A stretch of DNA of 64,000 nt from Bacteroidota bacterium (GTDB taxonomy: Bacteria; Bacteroidota; Bacteroidia; Bacteroidales; Paludibacteraceae). Positions 1 to 9,531 of this stretch are shown here, piece by piece; within the stretch, counting starts at the first letter, position 1, and every line of letters starts with the position of its first letter. The notes below the pieces were generated by a model. It saw only the letters and a program-made list of their open reading frames with translations, did no database searches and was not told where the DNA came from. Location: assembly GCA_023391625.1 (NCBI GenBank), contig JAEWAN010000034.1, forward strand, positions 434,001 to 498,000, in the 5' to 3' direction. The position numbers and the translations under genes were made by a program.

Positions 1-1
1 G

Positions 2-415
2 AGAAACTTCCTGCAAAGTCCGGCTTGGTATATAGCCGGAGCTATAACAGGACCTATTTTCAATTTCGGTAAGAATAATGCCCGCCATAAAGCAGCTAAG
101 GCAGCTTATGAACAGGAAGTATACAGATACGAGAAAAAAGTACTAAACGTATTTCAAGAGGTAAGCAACGCCATCAATACATTCCAGAAAACCAAAGAAA
201 TGTATCAATCGGCAGCCGCCTTGTATCATTCAACCAAAACATACAGCGAATTGGCTACACTTCAATATGTAAACGGAGTAATCAGCTACATGGATGTATT
301 GGATGCCCAACGTCAGTTATTTGATGCAGAAATTGCGTTAAATGATGCTGTACTTAACAGGATGTTTGCAACAGTTTCCCTGTACAAAGCATTAGGAGGA
401 GGTCTGGTAAAATAG
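2..415 (+). CDS. TolC/OprM-family outer membrane efflux protein (3' end)
   Basis: The visible C-terminal 137 residues carry the pattern of the TolC/OprM outer-membrane channel of tripartite efflux pumps. A segment reading ITGPIFNFGKN is followed by long amphipathic helices rich in Ala, Glu and Lys, then YVNGVISYMDVLDAQRQLFD, the conserved 'G..sY.dvLdAqr' stretch of this family. The gene begins before the window, so partner pump genes and signal peptide cannot be seen. It ends at TAG 413-415, convergent with the deaminase gene, and an inverted repeat lies across the junction. The family assignment is confident; the substrate is unknown. Confidence 0.88.
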   Translation, partial: RNFLQSPAWYIAGAITGPIFNFGKNNARHKAAKAAYEQEVYRYEKKVLNVFQEVSNAINTFQKTKEMYQSAAALYHSTKTYSELATLQYVNGVISYMDVLDAQRQLFDAEIALNDAVLNRMFATVSLYKALGGGLVK

Positions 416-442
416 AATATTAGGATATAAACCCTAATATTC
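415..442. terminator. Inverted repeat between convergent genes
   Basis: GAATATTAGG (415-424) and CCTAATATTC (433-442) form a 10-bp stem with an 8-base loop, lying across the stop codons of the efflux gene and of the deaminase gene. There is a short T-rich stretch on the minus-strand side and none of note on the plus side, so this is at best a weak shared terminator. Confidence 0.5.
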
Positions 443-907
443 TACCTTATCTTCGCTCTGTTTCCAGGCCTGGAAAGCAACCAATGCCTCGCTATGGAGC
501 TTTTGTTGAGACTTCAATCTCCTTTGATCCGGAGTTAGTTCCAGTTCATCATAGATAAAAGAATCATCGAAACCTATTTCTTTTGCATCCCGTTTCGTAT
601 TGCCATAGTACATTTTATCCAGACGAGCCCAATATATAGCTCCTAAACACATAGGACAGGGTTCACAAGAAGTATATATTTCACATCCGCTCAAGTCAAA
701 CGTACCCAAATTACGTGCGGCATTCCTTATCGCATTCACTTCGGCATGGCTCGTAGGATCTAAGTTAGCTGTAACTCTGTTACTGCCCTCTCCTACTATT
801 ATTCCGTCTTTCACAATCACTGCCCCGAACGGGCCGCCTCCGTTTTTTACGTTTTCCAAGGAAAGCTCTATAGCCTTCCGCATAAAGACATCATTATATT
901 CACCCAT
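434..907 (-). CDS. guaD: Guanine deaminase (cytidine deaminase-like fold)
   Basis: A 157-residue cytoplasmic enzyme predicted to hydrolyse guanine to xanthine and ammonia. The zinc site is visible as SHAEVNAIR (His and catalytic Glu, about residues 53-61) and EPCPMCLGAIYWAR (about 81-94). The sequence GFDDSFIYDE and the closing FQAWKQSEDKVEY match the Bacillus GuaD type rather than TadA, which has a different C-terminal part. The length equals that of Bacillus GuaD. It lies 11 bases downstream of the malQ-like gene on the same strand and may be cotranscribed with it, though there is no obvious pathway link. tRNA adenosine deaminase is the alternative and less likely. Confidence 0.88.
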   Translation of the reverse strand: MGEYNDVFMRKAIELSLENVKNGGGPFGAVIVKDGIIVGEGSNRVTANLDPTSHAEVNAIRNAARNLGTFDLSGCEIYTSCEPCPMCLGAIYWARLDKMYYGNTKRDAKEIGFDDSFIYDELELTPDQRRLKSQQKLHSEALVAFQAWKQSEDKVEY

Positions 908-918
908 ATAAAAATATT

Positions 919-3594
919 TTACCGACCGGAAGTTAGTATTAATTCTTTTATTTCACAATTTAATTCTTTAGACTCCAGCAGAACTTCTAAAGGCAAATGC
1001 ATTCGGTATTGCCAATAATGATTTGAAACCGCCGGAATATTAATCCGCTCTTCTTCCGGGTTATTCCGCCGGAGTTCCCCATTCATGGACATCCAGTCCT
1101 GAAATGGGATTATAGTCAACATGGCATTAGAATCCAAATGATTTATTAAAATCCGGCGACATATTTCCGGAGTACACTCTTCCGGTGCTTCCCCCGGTTG
1201 CCACAAGACTTCATTATAATAACGCTGAGTAATATCCCGGTTTTCTTTCCACCAGGATCTGACAGGAGACATATCATGCGTAGAAGTGGTACAAACAGAT
1301 AAATAAGGTATCTTACTCAAATCATCAAATAAATGAAAAGCCTGCTTCGGCATACGCTGGATTTCAAGACTCAGAATTTGCAACTTCCGCATCACTTCCG
1401 GCACACATTCGGGAATCATACCCAAATCTTCACCACATACCAGCATATTCGTGGAATTTATCAATACCGGTAACTTTTTCAATGCTTCCCTACCCCAGAA
1501 CTCATTATGACGATGATAAAAGAAATGTTCATACAAACGGTTAAAAGCTTCCTGATCTGACATATTCAGATAACGGAAAGAAGCGGTGTGTTGTGCAGTA
1601 ATACGAGGATGGTATTTATCCGGCTGGCGTTTATCTTTTATAAACAGCACTTCATTAAGAAGTTTATACAACCCTTCACGCATACGGACACTCTTATCGT
1701 CTGTTTTGCTTTCAAAAAAAGCCTGGACTTTTTGCTGTGTATTACAAAACTCCCGGAGTTCATACCGATCAGCCATGATTTGATTCAGAAAATAATTCTT
1801 GATTTCTGCTGTATAGTCCCCAAACAATCCTTCCAACATATCTTCATGAATAAAAGGCTGTAACATCCGTAATTCGTCAAACTCCATACCCCATTGACGG
1901 ATTTCATCCTCTGTAAAAGGCAAAGCCGGATTGAAATAACCCAACAACCCCTGAACCGAATCTGCCGGGATTTCCCATATCCGGAAAAAGCCCAAGATAT
2001 GATCTATCCTATAAGCATCAAAATAATCGGCCATTTTCCGGAAACGTCGTATCCACCATTGGTAGCCGTCTTTTGCTATGTTTTCCCAATTATAAGTAGG
2101 GAATCCCCAGTTTTGTCCAAATACAGAAAAATCATCAGGTGGAGCCCCTGTTTGGGTATCCAGATTAAAAAGCTTGGGACTAACCCAGGCTTCCACACTA
2201 CTCCTGCTTATACCTATGGGAATATCGCCTTTTAATATTATTCCGTTGGCATGCGCATACTCCTTAACAGATGCAAGCTGTTTATGCAAAAGAAACTGTA
2301 TAAAACAAGTTTTGTCCACAAACGCTTTCATCTTCTGATTACGCTCCGCCTCTTTGACAAGATCTTTTTCATGATAAGCCCCAAAGTTTTTCCAGACTGT
2401 GTAATCTGCCGTTTTATAAATATCACGGAAATAAGTAAAACAAGCATATGGAAATAACCAGGACTTATTTTCTTTAAAAAAGTGTTTGAACTCCGCTGAA
2501 CGAATCACCTTTTCTCCCTGTTCCCGATATAAATCCGTGAAATATGATTCTTTCAGCTTCATCACCTGATCATAATCCAATACCGGTAAAGCGTTTAGTT
2601 TCTCCGCTTTCTTTTTGTATTTAGCCCATAACTTGATATCTTTCAGCGGATAATCCTCTATTCCCAAATAAATAGGATGAAGGGCATAAATAGAAATAGC
2701 ATTATATGGATATGAATCTGTCCACGAATGGGTAATTGTTGTATCATTCACAGGTAAAACCTGAATCACTTTCATTCCGGTTTCTTTCGCCCAGTCAATC
2801 ATTTTCCTCAAATCAGAAAACTCGCCTATGCCAAAACTACTGTGCGAACGAAGAGAAAAAACAGGAATTACAATACCGGCGGCCTTCCAGTGAACGTTTT
2901 CCCGACGGTAGAACAACTCATATATATGTGCATAAGCCTCATCAAAGGAAGCAATTTCAGGATATAATATCCGGTTTTCTCCTTCCTCCCAATGAACTGC
3001 ATGACAATCTTCTGAATTGACAATTACGAATTTATACTGAACCGGAGCTGTTATAACTTCGGAGTCAAGATAAACTTCCCAAATATCGTCTGCAACAAAA
3101 TTCATGGCAATTGCCCGGCTGACATCCCAACTGCCCAGTAGTTCAGACTCACCGCATAACACAACAGTTTCCTCTTTCCGGGCACAAGCACAATGAAGCT
3201 GAAGCTTTATCCCGTGTTTGGATGTCAATTCCTGTATTTCACAAGGTTCATGCCGGAATAAGCTATCTGTAAAAGCCGATGTATAAAGAAAATGTTGCCG
3301 GGGAGCTTCATGCCAGCTATCCGTCCGAATTACAAACGTTTCCTGTCCCGGCTTAATGACACGAGACTTACCCCATTCTTTACGGGTAACACGTCCTTCC
3401 TCTTTAAGCACATAATAATACTCCACTTCCTCCTGAACTTGTGTCTCAATAGTACCAGTCCATAAAGAATTACCACCATAAGTCAAATCCAGGCCTTTAT
3501 CTTCATCCCAATTTCCCAGTACTGGCAGATTGCCAACAACACACAACTTTTGTCCGAAACGAGTATGATAGTCTATCTCAAATTTTATCTTCAT
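919..3594 (-). CDS. malQ: 4-alpha-glucanotransferase (amylomaltase, GH77) with N-terminal starch-binding domains
   Basis: A cytoplasmic glucan disproportionating enzyme for maltodextrin and glycogen metabolism. Two CBM20-like starch-binding domains occupy roughly residues 1-105 and 125-235; each has a 'G(N/S)..LLG.WD' type motif (GNLPVLGNWDED and GESELLGSWDVS). The GH77 catalytic part follows from about residue 245, with LKGDIPIGIS, YRIDHILGFFR (nucleophile Asp region) and VCGEDLGMIP (acid/base Glu region). At about 890 residues it is far longer than E. coli MalQ and has the plant DPE2-like architecture common in Bacteroidales. An ATG at 3618 gives 8 more residues, but a promoter-like CAAAAATA (TATTTTTG on the minus strand) at 3616-3623 covers it. 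The internal ATG at 3594, just before the first CBM20, is therefore preferred. Confidence 0.93.
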   Translation of the reverse strand: MKIKFEIDYHTRFGQKLCVVGNLPVLGNWDEDKGLDLTYGGNSLWTGTIETQVQEEVEYYYVLKEEGRVTRKEWGKSRVIKPGQETFVIRTDSWHEAPRQHFLYTSAFTDSLFRHEPCEIQELTSKHGIKLQLHCACARKEETVVLCGESELLGSWDVSRAIAMNFVADDIWEVYLDSEVITAPVQYKFVIVNSEDCHAVHWEEGENRILYPEIASFDEAYAHIYELFYRRENVHWKAAGIVIPVFSLRSHSSFGIGEFSDLRKMIDWAKETGMKVIQVLPVNDTTITHSWTDSYPYNAISIYALHPIYLGIEDYPLKDIKLWAKYKKKAEKLNALPVLDYDQVMKLKESYFTDLYREQGEKVIRSAEFKHFFKENKSWLFPYACFTYFRDIYKTADYTVWKNFGAYHEKDLVKEAERNQKMKAFVDKTCFIQFLLHKQLASVKEYAHANGIILKGDIPIGISRSSVEAWVSPKLFNLDTQTGAPPDDFSVFGQNWGFPTYNWENIAKDGYQWWIRRFRKMADYFDAYRIDHILGFFRIWEIPADSVQGLLGYFNPALPFTEDEIRQWGMEFDELRMLQPFIHEDMLEGLFGDYTAEIKNYFLNQIMADRYELREFCNTQQKVQAFFESKTDDKSVRMREGLYKLLNEVLFIKDKRQPDKYHPRITAQHTASFRYLNMSDQEAFNRLYEHFFYHRHNEFWGREALKKLPVLINSTNMLVCGEDLGMIPECVPEVMRKLQILSLEIQRMPKQAFHLFDDLSKIPYLSVCTTSTHDMSPVRSWWKENRDITQRYYNEVLWQPGEAPEECTPEICRRILINHLDSNAMLTIIPFQDWMSMNGELRRNNPEEERINIPAVSNHYWQYRMHLPLEVLLESKELNCEIKELILTSGR

Positions 3595-4315
3595 ATAATC
3601 ATAGAATAGAAAACTCAAAAATACTAAAAATGTACTGATAGTTTTATAATCTTTCGCTTTGTTTTCTCAAAACATTATCTCACTCAAACCGGAAGAGCCT
3701 TATATTTTTCTTATACAAGAAACTGCCTCCCCAAAAGTATTTTCACAAACAGATATGTCTCCTATTAAAAACTTCGACAGTAAGCTTTCAAGTAAAGGTA
3801 TTCTTTATCCTAACCAGCCCCACTACATACGAACACATATAATAAAATACAAATATACATGATTCGCACATTATAAATATTTAATTAAAAGTATATTAAA
3901 TAGCGCCAATAGATTTTTAATAAAAACAGTAAAATTCATTGATATTCCACTATTTCATTCCCCCATTTTAATATCTAAAAACAAACTTATCCTCAAGAAT
4001 CATTATCTAAAACACATTCTATTTTTGAATCGGCATGAACATATATGAAGCGAACAACCCACACTATATGATATAAAAATAAAATTCCGCTCTAATTGAC
4101 AAATATCATTATCTCCAGAATAAAACACCCCTTAATATTCATTCTTTTCTTGGAATAAACCCTCCTCATTATAAATTATTCAACTGAAAAGCGTATTTTT
4201 GGATTTCTTTTTGAAACATAAGAACAGACCTCAATACTCTAATTGATATAATCAGGAAATTCTTAAACAAACCATAATTAGCAATCAAATAAAATTTACG
4301 AATAAACTCCACCAT
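3595..4315. other. Gene-poor AT-rich spacer
   Basis: About 720 bases between divergent genes. Apart from a minus-strand TATTTTTG at 3616-3623 suited to the malQ-like gene, I see no convincing gene, RNA or repeat. A 67-codon open frame at 3659-3862 has no ribosome-binding site or recognisable protein and is not called. A TATTTTTG at 4193-4200 could be a -7 element for the downstream gene, but no matching -33 element is evident. Confidence 0.6.
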
Positions 4316-4819
4316 ATGATTCAGATTCAAGAAAAAGACTTAATTGCAGCTTCCCAAAAAGGAATGGATGATTTTTTAAACACATTTAGTAACGCATATC
4401 TGGAAGCTATCGGGAACAACCTTTCTGAGACTTCCATGTCTATGCTCAATGGTTATCAACATACTTTGCTGGCTTTTCGTTTTTTCACTGATGAAATACG
4501 TGACGGAGGTTTTGTTCAGCTAATCCAAAATGGATACGGGCCCTATATATTTGACAATCCCTTTGCTAAAGCAATCAGACAATTCGGCGCCAAAGACTTA
4601 TCTAAACTCATATACCGGGCAAAAGAAATATACGATGCCAACAGAAAAGAACTTGAACGGGAGACTACAGACGAAGAATTTACCGCCATGTATGTTGACT
4701 TTGAAGTATTTGACGAATTGGAAGAAACATACTTTGAAATAGAAGAAGAACAAACAGCTATTATTGCTTCTTATGTAGATGATCATATCAGCGATTTTGC
4801 AGAAATAATCAAAGATTGA
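4316..4819 (+). CDS. DMP19/DUF4375-family protein
   Basis: A 167-residue acidic, soluble protein with no signal peptide. Residues about 60-100 contain TDEIRDGGFVQLIQNGYGPY followed by a phenylalanine/alanine-rich helix and GAKDLSKLIYRAKEIY. This is the 'E..NGGF.Q...N..G' signature of the DMP19-like (DUF4375) family. The family is named for a Neisseria DNA-mimic protein that binds a repressor, but most members are uncharacterised. The C-terminal part is strongly acidic (FDELEETYFEIEEEQ), compatible with a DNA-mimic surface, although that is only suggestive. It stands alone with long AT-rich spacers on both sides. Function here is unknown. Confidence 0.7.
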   Translation: MIQIQEKDLIAASQKGMDDFLNTFSNAYLEAIGNNLSETSMSMLNGYQHTLLAFRFFTDEIRDGGFVQLIQNGYGPYIFDNPFAKAIRQFGAKDLSKLIYRAKEIYDANRKELERETTDEEFTAMYVDFEVFDELEETYFEIEEEQTAIIASYVDDHISDFAEIIKD

Positions 4820-4950
4820 TACTAACTAAACATATGAGTCATAATTAAATGACAGCTTTTTATAAATTATTCACAAAAACAACCTAAACGTGACATAGTT
4901 TGGCATAAAGATTGTTGCAAATAAAATAAGGCTATTTTTATTGCAATATA

Positions 4951-5775
4951 ATGAAAACCGAGAAAATTCTGTTTGCTATTCTGTTCTTCGTATTTTCCTG
5001 CACATTAAGCGCTCAGGAAGGTTCTGCCCTACCTGTACGTTCCCCGGAACAGGAAGCTACACGTCAAACAGAGCGATTGCAAAAAGAATTGAACCTTAGT
5101 CCGGAACAGGTGAAAGAAGTTTACGATATCAACCTAAGATACGAAAGACAAAGACAAACATCCAATTCACGTGAAGACGCCAGCAAACGGACACAAAGCA
5201 AAGATAACGATTTGAAAAGAGTGCTGGACGACAATCAGTACAACAGATTACAAAACAAATCATACGAACGTTCCGTGGATTCCCCACGCTCCAATTCCCC
5301 TGAAAACACAGAACGGTCTTCGTCCGGTATGTCAACAAGATCATCTTCCAGTAGCGTACCAGGTTTGCGCCCGGCAAATGATTCCTTTGACAGAAGTCGT
5401 CCTGTACGTACAGCACCGTCATACGACACTGAACGTTCTACAAGAGGAAACACAAGCACGGAAAGATCGTCCTCGCGAACGAGTGACAGCAATAATATGC
5501 CTTCACGCACACCGTCAGGTTACGAAAGTACCAACAGCCGTTCTGTCAGACCGTCGTCTCCGCAACAACCGAATAGAGGAAGCTCACCTTCCTACGAACA
5601 CTCACGCAGCAGGACCAACTATCCGGCCTCCGGCAGCAGTTCAAGATCGTCATCGTCCAGCAGCTATCGGTCTTCGTCAAGTTCCAGTAGCTCAAGATCA
5701 TCAACAAGCAGCTCAAGATCCAGCAGTTCACGGTCTTCCGGAAGTTCCAGATCATCGAGTTCCAGCAGAAGATAA
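4951..5775 (+). CDS. Secreted Ser/Arg-rich low-complexity protein
   Basis: A 274-residue protein with a signal peptide (MKTEKILFAILFFVFSC, cleavage likely after LSAQ). A short helical domain at about 30-100 contains LQKELNLSPEQVKEVYDIN and LKRVLDDNQYNRLQ, resembling the Spy/CpxP-like or DUF4890 'L.LT.EQ...i...' repeat. From about residue 105 to the end it is almost entirely Ser, Arg, Thr, Pro and Asn, finishing in long Ser runs broken by Arg. The repetitive codons (tca/tct/agc with aga) keep several antisense frames open; those are shadows. It sits 29 bases before trmN6. The likely location is the periplasm or cell surface; function is unknown. Confidence 0.75.
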   Translation: MKTEKILFAILFFVFSCTLSAQEGSALPVRSPEQEATRQTERLQKELNLSPEQVKEVYDINLRYERQRQTSNSREDASKRTQSKDNDLKRVLDDNQYNRLQNKSYERSVDSPRSNSPENTERSSSGMSTRSSSSSVPGLRPANDSFDRSRPVRTAPSYDTERSTRGNTSTERSSSRTSDSNNMPSRTPSGYESTNSRSVRPSSPQQPNRGSSPSYEHSRSRTNYPASGSSSRSSSSSSYRSSSSSSSSRSSTSSSRSSSSRSSGSSRSSSSSRR

Positions 5776-5804
5776 TCCGGTGACATAAAACATATATTTA
5801 TTTT

Positions 5805-6521
5805 ATGGGTAATCCTTACTTCCAATTCAAACAGTTCACTGTTTTTCATGATCTATGCGCCATGAAAGTCGGTATTGACGGGGTATTGCTCGGAAGTTGG
5901 GCTAACGTAGAAAATGCCAAAAGAATACTTGATGTCGGAACCGGAAGCGGGCTTATAGCCTTAATGCTGGCGCAGCGGGCATCGGAAGCCCTGATTACCG
6001 CTATTGACATAGACCCTAACGCCATATTACAAAGTAAAGCCAACATAGACCGCTCACCATGGCCAGACAGAATAAAAGCCACATGTTTGCCACTGCAAGA
6101 ATACGCGAAACTAGATATTGAGAAGTTTGACCTGATTGTATCAAACCCGCCTTATTTTTCCAACTCATTGAAAACCCCAGACTCCCAACGGACACTGGCC
6201 AGACATAACGACACGTTACCACACAACGAATTAATCATATCATCTAAATCATTGCTTAGAGAGAATGGGAAACTCTGCCTTATACTTCCTGTAAACGAAG
6301 GTAATCAATGTATAGAAATCGCAGCCGGAGAAGGTTTACATTGCACACAAAAGGTATATGTATATCCTAAACCTAACACTCCGGTAAAAAGACTGCTACT
6401 TGAATTTTCTATGTCACATGGATATACCAAAAAATCTGAAATTTGTATTGAAACGGAAACACGCCATCAATATTCCCCGGAATTCACAGCTTTAGCAAAG
6501 GACTTTTACCTAAAACTATAA
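5805..6521 (+). CDS. trmN6: tRNA1(Val) adenine(37)-N6-methyltransferase
   Basis: A 238-residue class I SAM-dependent methyltransferase of the TrmN6/YfiC type, predicted to make m6A37 in tRNA1(Val). It opens with a family-typical FQFKQFTVFHD and KVGIDGVLLG. The SAM motif I is LDVGTGSGLIALMLAQ (about 42-57), with acidic residue AIDID after it. The catalytic NPPYF motif IV (about 122-126) marks an N6-adenine methyltransferase. The length matches the family. It follows the Ser-rich gene by 29 bases and converges on the outer-membrane barrel gene. Confidence is high for the family and good for the exact target. Confidence 0.9.
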   Translation: MGNPYFQFKQFTVFHDLCAMKVGIDGVLLGSWANVENAKRILDVGTGSGLIALMLAQRASEALITAIDIDPNAILQSKANIDRSPWPDRIKATCLPLQEYAKLDIEKFDLIVSNPPYFSNSLKTPDSQRTLARHNDTLPHNELIISSKSLLRENGKLCLILPVNEGNQCIEIAAGEGLHCTQKVYVYPKPNTPVKRLLLEFSMSHGYTKKSEICIETETRHQYSPEFTALAKDFYLKL

Positions 6522-6530
6522 AACAATCTA

Positions 6531-9371
6531 TTAAAAACGCGGAGGCATACCGCCGGGCATAGACCCTCCCGGACGAGGTCGAAGTTCTCCTCCCGGAGGG
6601 ACACGTCCATCTGAAGGCGAAGCTCCCGCAGAACCTCCAGTTTGAGGAAATTTATTCAATTTATAACTGAAACTAACAAGAATATATGATGTCAGCGTAT
6701 TATAACGGCTGTATTGTGTGTAATTATCCCCCACTATCTGGCGAACACTCATACGCTGGCGTAATATATCATAACAAGAAACGGATAATACAGCCCGTTT
6801 CTTAAATAAAGATTTATCTATAGAAGCATTCCATATCAGTTCATTCCGGTCAAAATTCACATACCCTTGCAATGCAGTATAGTTGATATCCGTACTTATA
6901 TTAATATCATAAGGCAAGTGCAGGACTACATTTCCGCTTACTCCCCAGTCCCATGTATCCGTAGGAAGCGGAGCCAGATTATTCACTGTTCTCCGGTAAC
7001 TTACATTACCCCTGGCCCCAACTTCCACAATATCATGAGTAAATGTCAATGACAGGTACTCACTGGCATTATACTGTTGGGTAGAACTCAAATCGCCCAA
7101 AACCAATTGGTTTACATCTATATCACCAACATATCCTTTTTTGGAATATCCGTAACGCTGGTTGAACCCCAGGCTTGTCCTGGTATTAAAATGAAGTCTC
7201 TTCTGAATGATAGGCGTATTATACATTACGTTACCATTAACATTATAAGGAACAGAAGTAGCATTCACCGTTTGATTGTACTGTTTGCCCGTACTGTCAT
7301 AAATAGAATTGGAAACCAATGCGTCTTTGGTAGCATTAAACCCTAAAGAGGCATTAAAAGAAGAAAAACGTTCTTCGTTAAACGTACTGTAAAACACCCT
7401 GAAACGATGAGAGAAAGAAGGATTTAATTCCGGATTACCAACAGTTTCATTCATCAGGTTTGAATTGTTTTTTACCGGCTGCATCTGGCTGACACTCGGT
7501 TGGCTGGTGGATCCACGATAATCTATCCGGATAAATTCTTTTTTACCAAAATTATACTGGAAACGGGCATTGGGAGAGAAATTAAATACCTCATTTTTTA
7601 TGTTACGCTCCACTCCGTCTCCATAAGTAGTATAACTATATGTCTGAGAAGGTTCTCCCTTAATCCCCAAAGTAAGGTTATAATTTTTCTCCGTATAACG
7701 ATAGTTTAGTTCTACCGTTTCACTAAAAAAATTATTTTTAAAGTTATTACTATATTCTTCATTCAGCAAAGAATAATTACGGTTAGCGGCTATGTACTGG
7801 TCTAAATCATTATAATAACCCAAATTATCATTATCAAACTGGTCTTTAGCACTTTTATTGGTATTACTACGAAAAGAAACGGAAGTTTCCAGTAAGTTTT
7901 TCAAATTCCATAAAGGCTCTACATAGGATATTCGGGTATTAAAATTAAGGCGGTAAGACTTGTTCTCCGTATACTGGTCTATCACATCTTCACCCAGCAA
8001 ATCATCGGTTCTACGATAAGAATAGTTAAAACTTTCATTATTCGTTTCAGAAAAATCGGTCCGGATATTAGCCGTCAGCGAACGCCCTTTTTTCTGAAAT
8101 TTACGATTATATATCACATTAAACCCAGCACTGATACTGGAACTATTCCCGTAGTTAAGATTATTACCTACACTTGAGGTATCATTTTCAACATAATATA
8201 TAAAGTCACGGTTATTATCCGTAGACGACCAGGAATAATTCATGTTCGGCTGAATAATAAAGGTATTAAGACTGTCCGGTTTCCATTCCAGTTCAAAGCG
8301 GGCATTAACATTATAATTATCCGTATGAGCTACCGTATAAGTGGAATCCGTATAAAGAGAATCACGCAAATAGCTGAATTTATAACTATCGGTTATAGCT
8401 TCATTCCGGGAATGATTAAATGAGGCATTCCCCCCTATCTTCAATTTATCCGAAATAACCGTATTGTTATTCACTCCGAAATTCTGCGTATCCGTAATAC
8501 CATTGCCTCCACCAATACGCCCCCGATTACTTCTGGAGGTATTCACATTATTAGCACCCACAGCAAAAGCCGTTTGCGCCTTGTCACTCATCAGGCTCAC
8601 CGTACCGTTAGCGTCATAACGCAGATTCTCATCTACATCCATACCCACCCCTCCCACAAGGTTCATAAATATTCCCCTCTTACGGTTTGGTTTGGTAGTA
8701 AGGTTAATGATTCTTTCCGTTTCGTCATCCTCAAAACCGGTTAACTGAGCCATATCCGATTTTTGCTCAAGTACCTGTATTTTATCAATCATCTCAGCCG
8801 GAAGATTCTTTGTCGCCATCTCTATATCGTCGTCAAAAAATTTTTTCCCGTCAATACGAATTTTCGTTATATCTTCACCATTCACTGTAATTTTTCCCTC
8901 GGAAGATATTTCCACACCAGGCAACCTTTTCAGTAAATCCTCCACAACAGCATTTTCAGATGTTTTAAAAGCCGTAGCATTGTATTCCAGCGTATCACCC
9001 CTAACCACCATTTGGGCAGCAGTCCCTTTCACCACAAATTCAGACAACATTTCAACATCTTCCTGTAACTGAATATTCTTTAACACCGTGTTTTTATCCA
9101 AAGTTACATTCGTACTATAATCTTTATATCCTACAGAGGAAACCAGCAATATGAAATTTCCTTTAGGCAGGTTATTTAATATAAAACCACCACGGGGATC
9201 AGTATGAGCTCCCTGAACCAAAGAAGTATCTTTGGCATTAAACAGGCGTACTGTTATCATTTCAAGTGCTTCACCTGTTTTTTCATCGAACACACGGGAT
9301 TGTAAATTATATTGGGCACAAACAGATAAACCAAATAAAAAGAAGAATATGGAAAGAAAGTATTTTTTCAT
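6531..9371 (-). CDS. Outer membrane beta-barrel protein with CarboxypepD-like and plug domains
   Basis: A 946-residue TonB-receptor-like barrel. Signal peptide MKKYFLSIFFFLFGLSVCAQ comes first. A carboxypeptidase regulatory-like domain spans about 21-110 (FDEKTGEALEMITVRLF, GFILNNLPKGNFILLVSS). A plug-like part follows (about 115-225) with LLKRLPGVEIS and ITKIRIDGKKFF, then a long barrel of aromatic-alternating strands to about residue 905. No SusD gene is adjacent, so it is not a typical polysaccharide utilisation pair; it fits the stand-alone 'outer membrane beta-barrel family' of Bacteroidota. After the last strand (YILVSFSYKLNKF) there is an unusual Gly/Pro/Arg-rich tail of about 40 residues. 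Ligand unknown. Confidence 0.88.
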   Translation of the reverse strand: MKKYFLSIFFFLFGLSVCAQYNLQSRVFDEKTGEALEMITVRLFNAKDTSLVQGAHTDPRGGFILNNLPKGNFILLVSSVGYKDYSTNVTLDKNTVLKNIQLQEDVEMLSEFVVKGTAAQMVVRGDTLEYNATAFKTSENAVVEDLLKRLPGVEISSEGKITVNGEDITKIRIDGKKFFDDDIEMATKNLPAEMIDKIQVLEQKSDMAQLTGFEDDETERIINLTTKPNRKRGIFMNLVGGVGMDVDENLRYDANGTVSLMSDKAQTAFAVGANNVNTSRSNRGRIGGGNGITDTQNFGVNNNTVISDKLKIGGNASFNHSRNEAITDSYKFSYLRDSLYTDSTYTVAHTDNYNVNARFELEWKPDSLNTFIIQPNMNYSWSSTDNNRDFIYYVENDTSSVGNNLNYGNSSSISAGFNVIYNRKFQKKGRSLTANIRTDFSETNNESFNYSYRRTDDLLGEDVIDQYTENKSYRLNFNTRISYVEPLWNLKNLLETSVSFRSNTNKSAKDQFDNDNLGYYNDLDQYIAANRNYSLLNEEYSNNFKNNFFSETVELNYRYTEKNYNLTLGIKGEPSQTYSYTTYGDGVERNIKNEVFNFSPNARFQYNFGKKEFIRIDYRGSTSQPSVSQMQPVKNNSNLMNETVGNPELNPSFSHRFRVFYSTFNEERFSSFNASLGFNATKDALVSNSIYDSTGKQYNQTVNATSVPYNVNGNVMYNTPIIQKRLHFNTRTSLGFNQRYGYSKKGYVGDIDVNQLVLGDLSSTQQYNASEYLSLTFTHDIVEVGARGNVSYRRTVNNLAPLPTDTWDWGVSGNVVLHLPYDINISTDINYTALQGYVNFDRNELIWNASIDKSLFKKRAVLSVSCYDILRQRMSVRQIVGDNYTQYSRYNTLTSYILVSFSYKLNKFPQTGGSAGASPSDGRVPPGGELRPRPGGSMPGGMPPRF

Positions 9372-9483
9372 TTTCTAATATCTAAATCATTGCAACTTTA
9401 CCATACATAAACTCCGGTGCAATGAAGCATTTTTAATCTCATATTATTATATGACGAATCAACAAGGTAAAAGTTTAATTTCC

Positions 9484-9491
9484 TATCTTTG
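9484..9491 (+). promoter_or_regulatory. Promoter -7 element for the acetyltransferase gene
   Basis: TATCTTTG is an exact match to the Bacteroidota -7 consensus TAnnTTTG. It lies 41 bases before ATG 9532 and inside the longer open frame that starts at 9451, which argues for the later start. Confidence 0.6.
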
Positions 9492-9531
9492 TATTTTAAT
9501 AGAACTATTAATAATTAAGCCTGACAAAATT

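Noticed and set aside
3659..3862. 67-codon open frame in the malQ upstream spacer
   Set aside because: No ribosome-binding site, promoter or family resemblance; composition like the spacer.
5129..5849. Several long antisense and alternate frames within the Ser-rich gene
   Set aside because: They arise from the repetitive Ser/Arg codons; no start signals or recognisable proteins.
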